Shown here piece after piece: positions 35,142 through 42,089 of a stretch of 56,291 bases of DNA. A model generated the notes under the pieces. The model did not search any database. It was given only the letters and a program-made list of their open reading frames with translations, and was not told the origin of the DNA. A program made the position numbers and the translations under genes. The number at the start of each line of letters is the position of its first letter. The first letter of the stretch is position 1. Origin of the DNA: an uncultured Blautia sp. (GTDB lineage Bacteria; Bacillota; Clostridia; Lachnospirales; Lachnospiraceae); assembly GCA_900541345.1 (NCBI GenBank), contig UQJE01000004.1:1-56291 (forward strand), given 5' to 3'.

Positions 35142-36349
35142 AAAAAATTATGATTCTTGGGGCAGGAATTTATCAGGTGCCTTTGATTCGAGCTGCAAAG
35201 GAAATGGGATTTTTTGTCATTGTGGTAAGTATTAAAGGTGATTATCCCGGTTTTGCTCTTGCAGACAAGATATATTATATTAATACAACAGACAGAGAAG
35301 CTGTTTTGAAGGCGGCTGTTTCAGAAAAAATAGACGGTATTTGCACTACAGGAACAGATGTAGCAGTTTCTTCTATCGGATATGTATGCGAACATATGGA
35401 ACTTTCCGGGATTTCTGAGAAAGCGGCAGACCTTGTGACAGATAAGGCGAAGATGCAAGCGGCGTTTCAAAAAGGCAGAGTGTCTTCTGCGCGTTTTAGA
35501 AAGGTCTTTTCCTGTGAAGAGGCGAAAAAGGCAGCGGAGGAGCTCGGTTTTCCTGTTATCATAAAATGTGTGGACAGCTCCGGAAGCAGGGGAATTACTC
35601 TTGTAAAACAAGCCGAGGAAGTTTCTAAGGCAGCAGAGCAGGCGTTTTCCTGTTCGAGAAAAGAGTACATTCTTGTGGAAGAGTTTCTTTCTGGCATAGA
35701 AATTGGAGTGGACGGCGTAGTTCGGGACGGCCAGATTGTTTTTCTTGCTCCTCACGATAAGTTTGTATATAAAAGCGAGAAAATTACAATTCCGGCAGGG
35801 CACAGCTTTCCGTATAGTGGAGGAGAAGAGGCGGAAAAGGAAATCCGTCATCAGATGGAACTGGCAGCAAAGTCGCTCGGGCTTAGAAACTGCTTTTTTA
35901 ATGCAGATGTGTTTGTAAACGCAGAAAAAGTTTCTGTCATTGAAATGGGTGGAAGAACAGGAGCCACCTGCATTCCGGAACTTATTTCCATGTATTATGG
36001 ATTCGATTTTTATAAAAAAATCCTGGAAAGTGCAATGGGAGAAAAAACGGATTTCCCTGAAAAAGAAAAGAAGAGACCCTGCATGGCAAGACTTCTTATG
36101 AGTCCGAGGGATGGCGTGATTACATTTATTGATGAGGAAAAGATGAAAAGTCTGAGAGAAAAAGGTGCGTTAATAACACTTGATTTCCCTGTGGGACATA
36201 CAGTGGAAAAGATGGAAAATGGTACAAACCGTCTTGGGCATATTGTGTCAGAGGCCGAAAATATACAGGAATTTGAAACAGTTCTTCAAGAGGCATACAG
36301 CGCCATTTTTGTAGACGGAGTTTCGTTGGAGGAATTATGGAAAGAGTAA
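35138..36349 (+). CDS. ATP-grasp ligase
   Basis: A 403-residue ATP-grasp protein. KIMILGAGIYQVPLIRAAKE is the N-terminal Rossmann-like domain; FPVIIKCVDSSGSRGITLV near residue 140 is the ATP-binding lobe, EEFLSGIEIGVDGVV near residue 185 follows and VIEMGGRTGATCIPEL near residue 268 carries the metal-binding Glu/Asn region (here E-M-G-G-R). The layout is like PurK, carbamoyl-phosphate synthase and L-amino-acid ligases, which join a carboxylate to an amine. It overlaps the GT2 gene as ATGA and the next gene by 13 bases. Joining an amino acid to an amino sugar is a plausible, unproven role. Confidence 0.85.
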   Translation: MKKIMILGAGIYQVPLIRAAKEMGFFVIVVSIKGDYPGFALADKIYYINTTDREAVLKAAVSEKIDGICTTGTDVAVSSIGYVCEHMELSGISEKAADLVTDKAKMQAAFQKGRVSSARFRKVFSCEEAKKAAEELGFPVIIKCVDSSGSRGITLVKQAEEVSKAAEQAFSCSRKEYILVEEFLSGIEIGVDGVVRDGQIVFLAPHDKFVYKSEKITIPAGHSFPYSGGEEAEKEIRHQMELAAKSLGLRNCFFNADVFVNAEKVSVIEMGGRTGATCIPELISMYYGFDFYKKILESAMGEKTDFPEKEKKRPCMARLLMSPRDGVITFIDEEKMKSLREKGALITLDFPVGHTVEKMENGTNRLGHIVSEAENIQEFETVLQEAYSAIFVDGVSLEELWKE

Positions 36350-36717
36350 AAGATTATCTTTTTTTACATTTAAGTGTGATGATGTTTTCTTTTACAAGCG
36401 TATTTTCAAAGCTTGCATCAAGAGAATTAAATGCAGGAGGACTGAAAAATCCAATGCTTTATGTATTTGGGTTTCTTATGTTTTTTGTGTGTTTTCTGTA
36501 TGCGTTTTGCTGGCAGAAGATTATTAAAAAATTTGATTTAAATATTGGATATGCAAACAGAAGTGTATATCTTTTATGGAGTCAGCTTTGGGCAGTTTTG
36601 ATTTTCGGAGAGCATTTAAGCATAAAGAACGTAATTGGTCTTGTGATTGTAATGGCAGGAGTTGTAGTAGTTTCATTAAGCGCACCAAAAGAAGAAAAAG
36701 GAGGGGAGATGCTATGA
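36337..36717 (+). CDS. Half-size EamA/ArnE-like membrane protein
   Basis: A 126-residue protein with four hydrophobic segments (LFLHLSVMMFSFTSVFSKLA; NPMLYVFGFLMFFVCFLYAF; SVYLLWSQLWAVLIFGEHL; IGLVIVMAGVVVVSLSA). This is half an EamA transporter. WSQLWAVLIFGEHLSIKNVIG is the family motif just before the last helix. Half-size members such as ArnE work in pairs, and a second one follows at once. In the Arn system the pair flips undecaprenyl-phosphate-aminoarabinose; a similar flippase role here fits the ArnC-like transferase upstream. Confidence 0.8.
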   Translation: MERVKDYLFLHLSVMMFSFTSVFSKLASRELNAGGLKNPMLYVFGFLMFFVCFLYAFCWQKIIKKFDLNIGYANRSVYLLWSQLWAVLIFGEHLSIKNVIGLVIVMAGVVVVSLSAPKEEKGGEML

Positions 36718-37049
36718 CGCCATATTTACTTCTTATGTTTGCAGCAACTTTTTTTACAGCGATCTCCCAGGTGCTATTAAAACAGAGCGCAGAGAAAAAA
36801 CATAAAAGCTGGATTTTTGAGTATTTAAACTGGCGTGTCATTACTGCATATGGAATTTCATTTTCTGTTCTTCTTTTAAATACATATGCCTACACAAAGG
36901 TGGATATGAAGTATGGGGCAGTGATTGATACATTCAGTTACGTGTTTGTGATGGTATTGTCATATCTTATATTAAAAGAAAAATTTACAAAAGGTCAGTT
37001 GATTGGAAATCTTATCATTATCACAGGAGTGATGGTATACACCCTGTAA
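36714..37049 (+). CDS. Half-size EamA/ArnF-like membrane protein
   Basis: A 111-residue protein with four hydrophobic segments, starting LLLMFAATFFTAISQVLLK and ending with QLIGNLIIITGVMVYTL. The segment SYLILKEKFTKGQLIG is the EamA-type motif. The ATG at 36714 overlaps the previous stop as ATGA with GGAGGGGAG upstream; the frame is open further upstream but that is a shadow of the preceding gene. It is the presumed partner subunit of the protein at 36337-36717. A terminator follows, so this is the last gene of the operon. Confidence 0.8.
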   Translation: MTPYLLLMFAATFFTAISQVLLKQSAEKKHKSWIFEYLNWRVITAYGISFSVLLLNTYAYTKVDMKYGAVIDTFSYVFVMVLSYLILKEKFTKGQLIGNLIIITGVMVYTL

Positions 37050-37055
37050 AAAAGA

Positions 37056-37094
37056 AGCAGAGTATCGCATACGTAGCGGCACTCTGCTTTTTTT
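37056..37094 (+). terminator. Terminator of the five-gene operon
   Basis: AGCAGAGT / ACTCTGCT with a 17-base loop, followed by seven T. It lies just past the stop of the second EamA gene and before the convergent amidohydrolase gene. Confidence 0.85.
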
Positions 37095-37124
37095 AAACGT
37101 ATAATATATGTGCTCGACTGAAGT

Positions 37125-38477
37125 TTATAGCATTGGGAAACGGTCCGGAAGGCGGATGCCGCCGCGTTTGCAGATTGCTTCTGCATGTTCTCTTCCCTCT
37201 CGGAGAATTGCTTCCTCATCAATGGAGAGGAGCACTCGGTTTTTCATAAGCCACCGTCCGTTACACATGGTACACTCGATATTTGTGCTGTGCATGGAGG
37301 TTACAAGATTTGCGATTGGGTCGTGAACAGGGAGCATATCCGGGCTGTTATTTGGATTGATAATAATAAGGTCTGCCTTTTTACCTGTTTCCAGGCTTCC
37401 GTAAAGTGCTTCTTCTCCAACGGCTCTTGCTCCGTTAATGGTTGCCATAGCAAGAATTTCTTCTGCTTTTACAACGTCAGGTTCAAGACGCCAGCCTTTG
37501 TGAATTAAAGAGGTTACCCACATTTCATCTACCATGTTCATTCTGTTGTTTGTAGGAGTTCCATCTGTTCCAAGAGCTACGCAGACACCCTCACGAAGCA
37601 TACGGGGGATTTTGGCAAAACCGAGAACACGCATGGCAGATGCCGGATTGTGAGAAACCTTCACATCGTGTTCGCGGAACATCTCCACTTCTTCATTAGA
37701 AAGCCATACTGCATGGGCAGCTATAATATTTTTATCAAGGAAGCCGAGATTATTTAAATGTGTGACGGTTGTTGCACCTCTTGTTTCTTTTGCGTAATCG
37801 ACCTCTGCTTTTGCCTCTGCAATGTGCATATGTACACCTACGCCGTATTTATCGGCAAGTTCCTTTGTGCGAAGAAGGAGTTCGTCGGTTGCATTGAAGA
37901 TAGTACGGATACCGAACCATACTTTTACCCGACCGTCCGCTGTGTTGTGGAATTTTTTCAAGTCTTCTTCCTGAATAGCCAGCTCTTCATCCGTTGTGTG
38001 CTGCCAGGATTTCGGGAGGCCTTCTCCACAGTTCATAACAGATTTTGCAAGTTTTCCACGAATTCCTGCCTGCGAAATAGCTTTGGCCATACCGGATACG
38101 AACTGACCGCCTGGTTCTGCAATAGAAGTACATCCTGCTTTTATCTGCTCCGCGCAGAAAAGAAGGGTGGAGATATAGGAATCTTCTTCTGTCATATTGC
38201 TCTCATATGGCCAGATACGGTCATGAAGCCAGGTGAGAAGGGGGACATCATCGGCAAGTCCTCTTGCAAGCTGCTGGGAGGTATGCGTGTGGGTATTAAC
38301 AAAAGAAGGCATAATGGTTTTTCCTTCACAGTCCATAATCTCATCACAGTCATCCGGGAGAGGGAAGTGACCAATGTTAATGATTTTATCATTCTCAATA
38401 AGAACATGCCCTTTTTTATATACTTCCCGTTTGTCATTCATGGTAATTACCATTGCGTTTTTTAAAAGTATTTTCAT
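37125..38477 (-). CDS. Amidohydrolase, MTA/SAH/adenosine deaminase type
   Basis: A 450-residue metal-dependent amidohydrolase that removes an amino group from a purine ring. Metal ligands: FVNTHTHTSQQLARG (HxH near residues 61-63), MHIAEAKAEVDYAKE near residue 218, HAVWLS near residue 250 and LGTDGTPTNN (Asp) near residue 305. The length and the MxWxHxxIWPYE-like segment (LTWLHDRIWPYES) are those of 5-methylthioadenosine/S-adenosylhomocysteine deaminases. Substrate could also be adenosine or guanine. It is divergent from the flavoprotein gene and has its own promoter with an inverted repeat over it. A second gene of the same family is at 49265-50566. Confidence 0.88.
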   Translation of the reverse strand: MKILLKNAMVITMNDKREVYKKGHVLIENDKIINIGHFPLPDDCDEIMDCEGKTIMPSFVNTHTHTSQQLARGLADDVPLLTWLHDRIWPYESNMTEEDSYISTLLFCAEQIKAGCTSIAEPGGQFVSGMAKAISQAGIRGKLAKSVMNCGEGLPKSWQHTTDEELAIQEEDLKKFHNTADGRVKVWFGIRTIFNATDELLLRTKELADKYGVGVHMHIAEAKAEVDYAKETRGATTVTHLNNLGFLDKNIIAAHAVWLSNEEVEMFREHDVKVSHNPASAMRVLGFAKIPRMLREGVCVALGTDGTPTNNRMNMVDEMWVTSLIHKGWRLEPDVVKAEEILAMATINGARAVGEEALYGSLETGKKADLIIINPNNSPDMLPVHDPIANLVTSMHSTNIECTMCNGRWLMKNRVLLSIDEEAILREGREHAEAICKRGGIRLPDRFPML

Positions 38478-38498
38478 AAACTCATCTCCTGTAATTTT

Positions 38499-38515
38499 CT
38501 GAAAGTTACTTTCAG
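38499..38515. promoter_or_regulatory. Perfect inverted repeat over the amidohydrolase promoter
   Basis: CTGAAAGT-T-ACTTTCAG, eight plus eight bases with one between. It covers the end of the minus-strand -10 box and the likely start of transcription, a position where a bound repressor would block the amidohydrolase gene. The protein is not known. Confidence 0.6.
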
Positions 38516-38542
38516 TATATCGAAAAAACTATAATTTGTCAC
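38514..38542 (-). promoter_or_regulatory. Promoter of the amidohydrolase gene
   Basis: On the minus strand: GTGACA, 17-base spacer, TATACT. It is back to back with the plus-strand promoter at 38543-38571, with no bases between the two -35 boxes. Confidence 0.7.
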
Positions 38543-38571
38543 TTGTGAAAAATGTACAAATCCGTTATACT
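38543..38571 (+). promoter_or_regulatory. Promoter of the flavoprotein gene
   Basis: TTGTGA, 17-base spacer, TATACT, 37 bases before the ATG at 38609. Confidence 0.72.
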
Positions 38572-38608
38572 GAAAAGAAAGAAAAAACGTTAGAAAAAGG
38601 AGATGACA

Positions 38609-39223
38609 ATGAAGAAAATACTGATAATTGACTCCTGCGTGCGCAGAGAAGAATCCCGCACAAAACAAATGTTGGACAAGGCAGTAGAAACTCTGAAAAA
38701 TCAGCATAAAGACTGGAGTTTTGAGACGCTGACTCTTATGGATATGGATCTGAAATACTGGAATACGGAAAGCCTGAAAGTTCGTGATGGTCTTCTGCTG
38801 AGCGGGCAGTATGATGCGCCGCAATTTGCGCTTGGAAATCAGTTCCGAGAGGCAGATGGAATCGTAATTGCAGCTCCTTTCTGGGATTTAAGTGTTCCTG
38901 CTATGTTAAAGGTTTATATTGAAAATATTTCAGCAGATGGAATTACTTTTTCCACATCAGCAGATGGATTGAAAGGAATTTGTAAATTTCAGTGGCTCTT
39001 GTTTCTTACAACAAGGGGAGGAATCTGGGAAGGTTCAGATATGGAAATGGGAAGTCCTTATATGGAGGCGCTTTCCCGTTTTTTTGGAAGCGGAAGGTAT
39101 TGCTGTGTGTCTGCGGATGGCACAGATATTGTCGGACTTGACCTTGAGACAATCATGGGAAAAGCACTGGAAGAGGTGGAAAAAGTATGCCTTTCTCTGA
39201 AAATAGAAGAAACAGAGAAATAG
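38609..39223 (+). CDS. Flavodoxin-like NAD(P)H oxidoreductase
   Basis: A 204-residue protein of the flavodoxin-like/AzoR family that uses FMN. ILIIDSCVRREESRTKQML is the phosphate-binding start, APFWDLSVPAMLKVYIEN near residue 90 is a common FMN-binding motif (family APMYNFSVPAxLKxxID). ATG at 38609 is preferred over 38603, because AAGGAG lies six bases before it. Substrates could be quinones, azo compounds or another flavoprotein. It precedes a uridine phosphorylase gene by 73 bases, probably on one transcript. Confidence 0.82.
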   Translation: MKKILIIDSCVRREESRTKQMLDKAVETLKNQHKDWSFETLTLMDMDLKYWNTESLKVRDGLLLSGQYDAPQFALGNQFREADGIVIAAPFWDLSVPAMLKVYIENISADGITFSTSADGLKGICKFQWLLFLTTRGGIWEGSDMEMGSPYMEALSRFFGSGRYCCVSADGTDIVGLDLETIMGKALEEVEKVCLSLKIEETEK

Positions 39224-39296
39224 GAAACACACGAAAATGTAACATGCAGCAAAGAGTGATATAAGCACTATAAAACAAGAAAGAGAGGATTTTAGT

Positions 39297-40076
39297 ATGG
39301 TTTATTCAAATGACGGAAGATTGTATCATATCCATGTAGCTCCGGGAGAAGTTGGAAAATATGTAATCCTTCCGGGAGATCCGAAGCGCTGTGCAGCCAT
39401 TGCAAAATATTTTGATGATCCTGTTCTGATTGCAGATAACAGAGAATATGTAACGTATACGGGATACTTAGACGGGGAAAAGGTAAGCGTAACATCCACG
39501 GGAATCGGCGGACCTTCTGCTTCCATTGCAATGGAAGAGCTGGTACAGTGCGGTGCTGATACCTTTGTGCGTGTGGGAACATGCGGAGGTATGGATATAA
39601 AAGTAAAAGGCGGAGATATTGTTGTTGCGACAGGTGCAGTGCGTATGGAGGGAACGAGTAAGGAGTATGCACCCATTGAATTTCCGGCAGTAGCAAATTT
39701 GGACGTGATAAATGCCCTTGTGGGTTCTGCAAAAGATCTTGGAGTTACGTATCACACAGGTGTTGTGGAATGTAAGGATTCCTTCTACGGTCAGCATGAG
39801 CCTGAGACGAAACCGGTTGGATATGAGCTTTTAAATAAGTGGGAAGCATGGCTGCGTCTCGGTTGCCTTGCTTCGGAGATGGAATCTGCGGCACTTTTTA
39901 CAGTGGCAAGTTATTTAAGAGTACGCTGCGGGTCTGCGTTTCTGGCAGTGGGAAATCAGGAGCGGGCCAAAAAAGGGCTTGATAATCCACAGGCACATGA
40001 TACAGATATGGCAGTCCGTGTGGGAATTGGTGCGCTCCGGCGTCTGATTGCTCAGGACAAAGAAGAAAATAAATAA
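39297..40076 (+). CDS. udp: Uridine phosphorylase
   Basis: A 259-residue enzyme splitting uridine and deoxyuridine with phosphate to uracil and (deoxy)ribose-1-phosphate. YVILPGDPKRCAAIAKYFDD (core GDPKR) near residue 27, VGTCGGMDIKVKGGDIVVAT (core GTCGGMD) near residue 97 and ASEMESAALFTVA near residue 196 are the family motifs. RDLDGxxxFxGxxE-type specificity loops are replaced by GQHEPETKPVG, as seen in clostridial Udp. GAGAGGA precedes the ATG. An inverted repeat follows the stop. Confidence 0.9.
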   Translation: MVYSNDGRLYHIHVAPGEVGKYVILPGDPKRCAAIAKYFDDPVLIADNREYVTYTGYLDGEKVSVTSTGIGGPSASIAMEELVQCGADTFVRVGTCGGMDIKVKGGDIVVATGAVRMEGTSKEYAPIEFPAVANLDVINALVGSAKDLGVTYHTGVVECKDSFYGQHEPETKPVGYELLNKWEAWLRLGCLASEMESAALFTVASYLRVRCGSAFLAVGNQERAKKGLDNPQAHDTDMAVRVGIGALRRLIAQDKEENK

Positions 40077-40085
40077 AAAAATACC

Positions 40086-40172
40086 AATCGGACATATGAA
40101 AAATGCACAATTTTTCCCGTTAAATTCTATGGAAAACGTGGAAAAATAAAATAAGCAGACATATGTCCGATT
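40086..40172. promoter_or_regulatory. Wide inverted repeat between udp and the Crp/Fnr gene
   Basis: AATCGGACATATG at 40086-40098 is the exact complement of CATATGTCCGATT at 40160-40172, 61 bases apart, followed by a short T-rich run. The right copy contains the perfect palindrome GACATATGTC at 40158-40167. It may be a terminator of udp, a two-site operator for the Crp/Fnr regulator encoded next, or both. No clear promoter is seen in this 225-base gap apart from AT-rich DNA. Confidence 0.55.
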
Positions 40173-40301
40173 TTTATTTCGTGAATCTGGTTATATTAAG
40201 GATGTTGGAAATTTACAAGTATAAAAAGATTTATAAGCACTAAGAACTTTTTTTCATAAACATTGCATCAATGAAAACGGGCATCATCAGGAAGTGACAA
40301 A

Positions 40302-40982
40302 ATGCAGAAAAAAGAAGAAAAAATCAGAAAATATCTGAAAAAATTAAATATGACAGAGGAATTTGCCTGTCTCGATGAAAAAGACATGGCGAGTTTAAGT
40401 ATCGTAAAATATAAAAAAGGCGAATACCTTTTTCATGCGGGAGATAAGGTTGAGGCAATTTTTTTTCTTGCAGAAGGAAAATGCAAAATATCAAACAGTA
40501 CAAGCGAAGGTAAGGAAATAGCTATTGACTTTGATATTCCGGGCGGAAGAATGATTGGAGAAATGGAGCTGGCATCAGGGATCGACTTTTTCCACAGTGT
40601 GTCTGCAGCAGCAGATTCTGTAGTTTTAAGAATTCCTCTTGAAATTGCGGAAAAGAGATTGATGAATGATCCTGTTTTTTTAAGATATATTTGCCGACAG
40701 CTTGCATGGGAGCTGACAGAGAGTGGAAGAGAGAGGGTCAGGGTAAGTCTTCATGATGCAAGAGAAAGGGTGGCAAGGTATCTTTATGGTTGGGCGGTGC
40801 GTACAGGAGAAAGAAATTTTACAATTTCCTGCCGTCGGACAGCATTGGAATGTGCCATATCGGAACGACATTTAAATAGAATATTTCATAAAATGGAGGA
40901 TGAGGGTATCATAGAAAGATATAGGAATAGAATCCGGATTCTGGATATGGAGCTGCTCCAATCCAGAATTACGGAAGTCTGA
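40302..40982 (+). CDS. Crp/Fnr-family transcription regulator
   Basis: A 226-residue regulator with an N-terminal cyclic-nucleotide-type beta barrel (YKKGEYLFHAGDKVEAIFFL; later GGRMIGEMELASG) and a C-terminal winged helix (RRTALECAISERHLNRIFHKM, core AISERHLNRI). No Fnr iron-sulfur cysteine set is present. The arginine of the classic cAMP site is not obvious, so the effector is unknown. AGGAAGTGAC precedes the ATG. It is convergent with the YdcZ pair, one base apart. Control of nearby nucleoside genes is possible. Confidence 0.88.
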   Translation: MQKKEEKIRKYLKKLNMTEEFACLDEKDMASLSIVKYKKGEYLFHAGDKVEAIFFLAEGKCKISNSTSEGKEIAIDFDIPGGRMIGEMELASGIDFFHSVSAAADSVVLRIPLEIAEKRLMNDPVFLRYICRQLAWELTESGRERVRVSLHDARERVARYLYGWAVRTGERNFTISCRRTALECAISERHLNRIFHKMEDEGIIERYRNRIRILDMELLQSRITEV

Positions 40983-40983
40983 A

Positions 40984-41427
40984 TCATGATTCCTGTACTG
41001 AGGAAGATATTTTATTATCCCAGATAATACCTCCGGCAACAAGAAGAATACCGGCAAGTTTCGGAAGATTAAAATTTTTGAATAGGAAGGCATCAAAGAG
41101 AATGCCGGCCGTAAGCTGTCCGATCAGGAGAAGAATTGTAGATTCCATTACCTTCAGACGAGAAAGCGTAACCATAGAAATAAGAAACGCAATAATGCCG
41201 AATGCGCCTCCAAGATACATCCACCAGGGAGCTTTGGAAAAAGCGTAAAAGTCAATATTAAGTCTGGAAGAACATAAAAGTAATACAAAAGAAAGTACAG
41301 TGGCAACAACATAATTTACAAGAGAGCCATTGTATGTGCCAAGTATTTTAGTACAACGATAGTTAATCATCTTAGATATAACTGTGGCGCATCCGTTTAC
41401 AAATGCAAGTGTCAGTACAAATGCCAT
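40984..41427 (-). CDS. YdcZ (DUF606)-type transporter subunit
   Basis: A 147-residue membrane protein with about five hydrophobic segments, starting AFVLTLAFVNGCATVISKMIN. VNYVVATVLSFVLLL and GIIAFLISMVTLSRLKVM are typical of the YdcZ/DUF606 group of the drug/metabolite superfamily. It follows its partner at 41455 by 27 bases in the same direction, with AAAGGAGA before the ATG. Such proteins are often encoded as two small halves. Substrate unknown. Confidence 0.78.
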   Translation of the reverse strand: MAFVLTLAFVNGCATVISKMINYRCTKILGTYNGSLVNYVVATVLSFVLLLCSSRLNIDFYAFSKAPWWMYLGGAFGIIAFLISMVTLSRLKVMESTILLLIGQLTAGILFDAFLFKNFNLPKLAGILLVAGGIIWDNKISSSVQES

Positions 41428-41454
41428 AAGAAAATCTCCTTTCTGTTTGAATGC

Positions 41455-41877
41455 TCAGGCGATATTTACAAGAATCAATCCTGTAAGAATCATAATGAAG
41501 CAGGGAATCCTTTTTTTATTAAATGGAATCCTGGGCACACCGAACCAGCCAAAATGGTCGATGACTGCAGAAATGACAAGCTGTCCTGTTACGGATAAGC
41601 AAGTCATAACAGAAACACCAAGAACACCGATACAATAACTGGAACTTGCAACAAGGAAGATTCCAAAAAAACCGGCAGAGTAAAGATACCAGGGCATTCC
41701 TGTAATTTTAAGTTTTTCATGAACGAAAAATTTAATATAAAGAATTAGAAGGATTCCGCCGATTGCGTGAACCATAAGACTCATGCCAAACATTCCCAGA
41801 TGTTCTGTGAGCATACCATTCAGGCTTGCCATAGCAGACTGACAGGCGCCGGCAATGAGAGTAAAAAAAGCATACAT
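41455..41877 (-). CDS. YdcZ (DUF606)-type transporter subunit
   Basis: A 140-residue membrane protein with about five hydrophobic segments. FTLIAGACQSAMASLNGML, HAIGGILLILYIKFFV and GVSVMTCLSVTGQLVISAVIDHFGWFG (core TGQLVISAVIDHFG) are the YdcZ family pattern. It is first of the minus-strand pair; TAGGAGGTA precedes the ATG. The two together would make a full-size transporter. Confidence 0.85.
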   Translation of the reverse strand: MYAFFTLIAGACQSAMASLNGMLTEHLGMFGMSLMVHAIGGILLILYIKFFVHEKLKITGMPWYLYSAGFFGIFLVASSSYCIGVLGVSVMTCLSVTGQLVISAVIDHFGWFGVPRIPFNKKRIPCFIMILTGLILVNIA

Positions 41878-41985
41878 ACAAGTACCTCCTAATAGAATTG
41901 TTAGTTTCTATATTGACATATATGGAAAAAAAAGGCAAGAGTTCATATGGATAAATAATATATTTTATAAAATCTGAAAAATGTG

Positions 41986-42018
41986 TGGAAATTTCCGAGA
42001 TTCTATTGTAAAATAGAA
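41986..42018 (+). promoter_or_regulatory. Likely promoter with palindromes upstream of the ADP-ribosylglycohydrolase gene
   Basis: TGGAAA, 17-base spacer, TAAAAT. The perfect palindrome GGAAATTTCC (41987-41996) overlaps the -35 and TTCTATT-GTAA-AATAGAA (42001-42018) overlaps the -10. These are candidate operators for the nucleoside import operon. Confidence 0.4.
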
Positions 42019-42089
42019 CTATTAAAAAAGAATTGTGTATAAGAACAAAAGAAAACCAGAAAAAACTAAGACAAATACGGAGGAAATCA

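Noticed and set aside
37758..38465. 235-codon plus-strand frame opposite the amidohydrolase gene
   Set aside because: It mirrors a clear enzyme gene on the minus strand and shows no family pattern or ribosome site.
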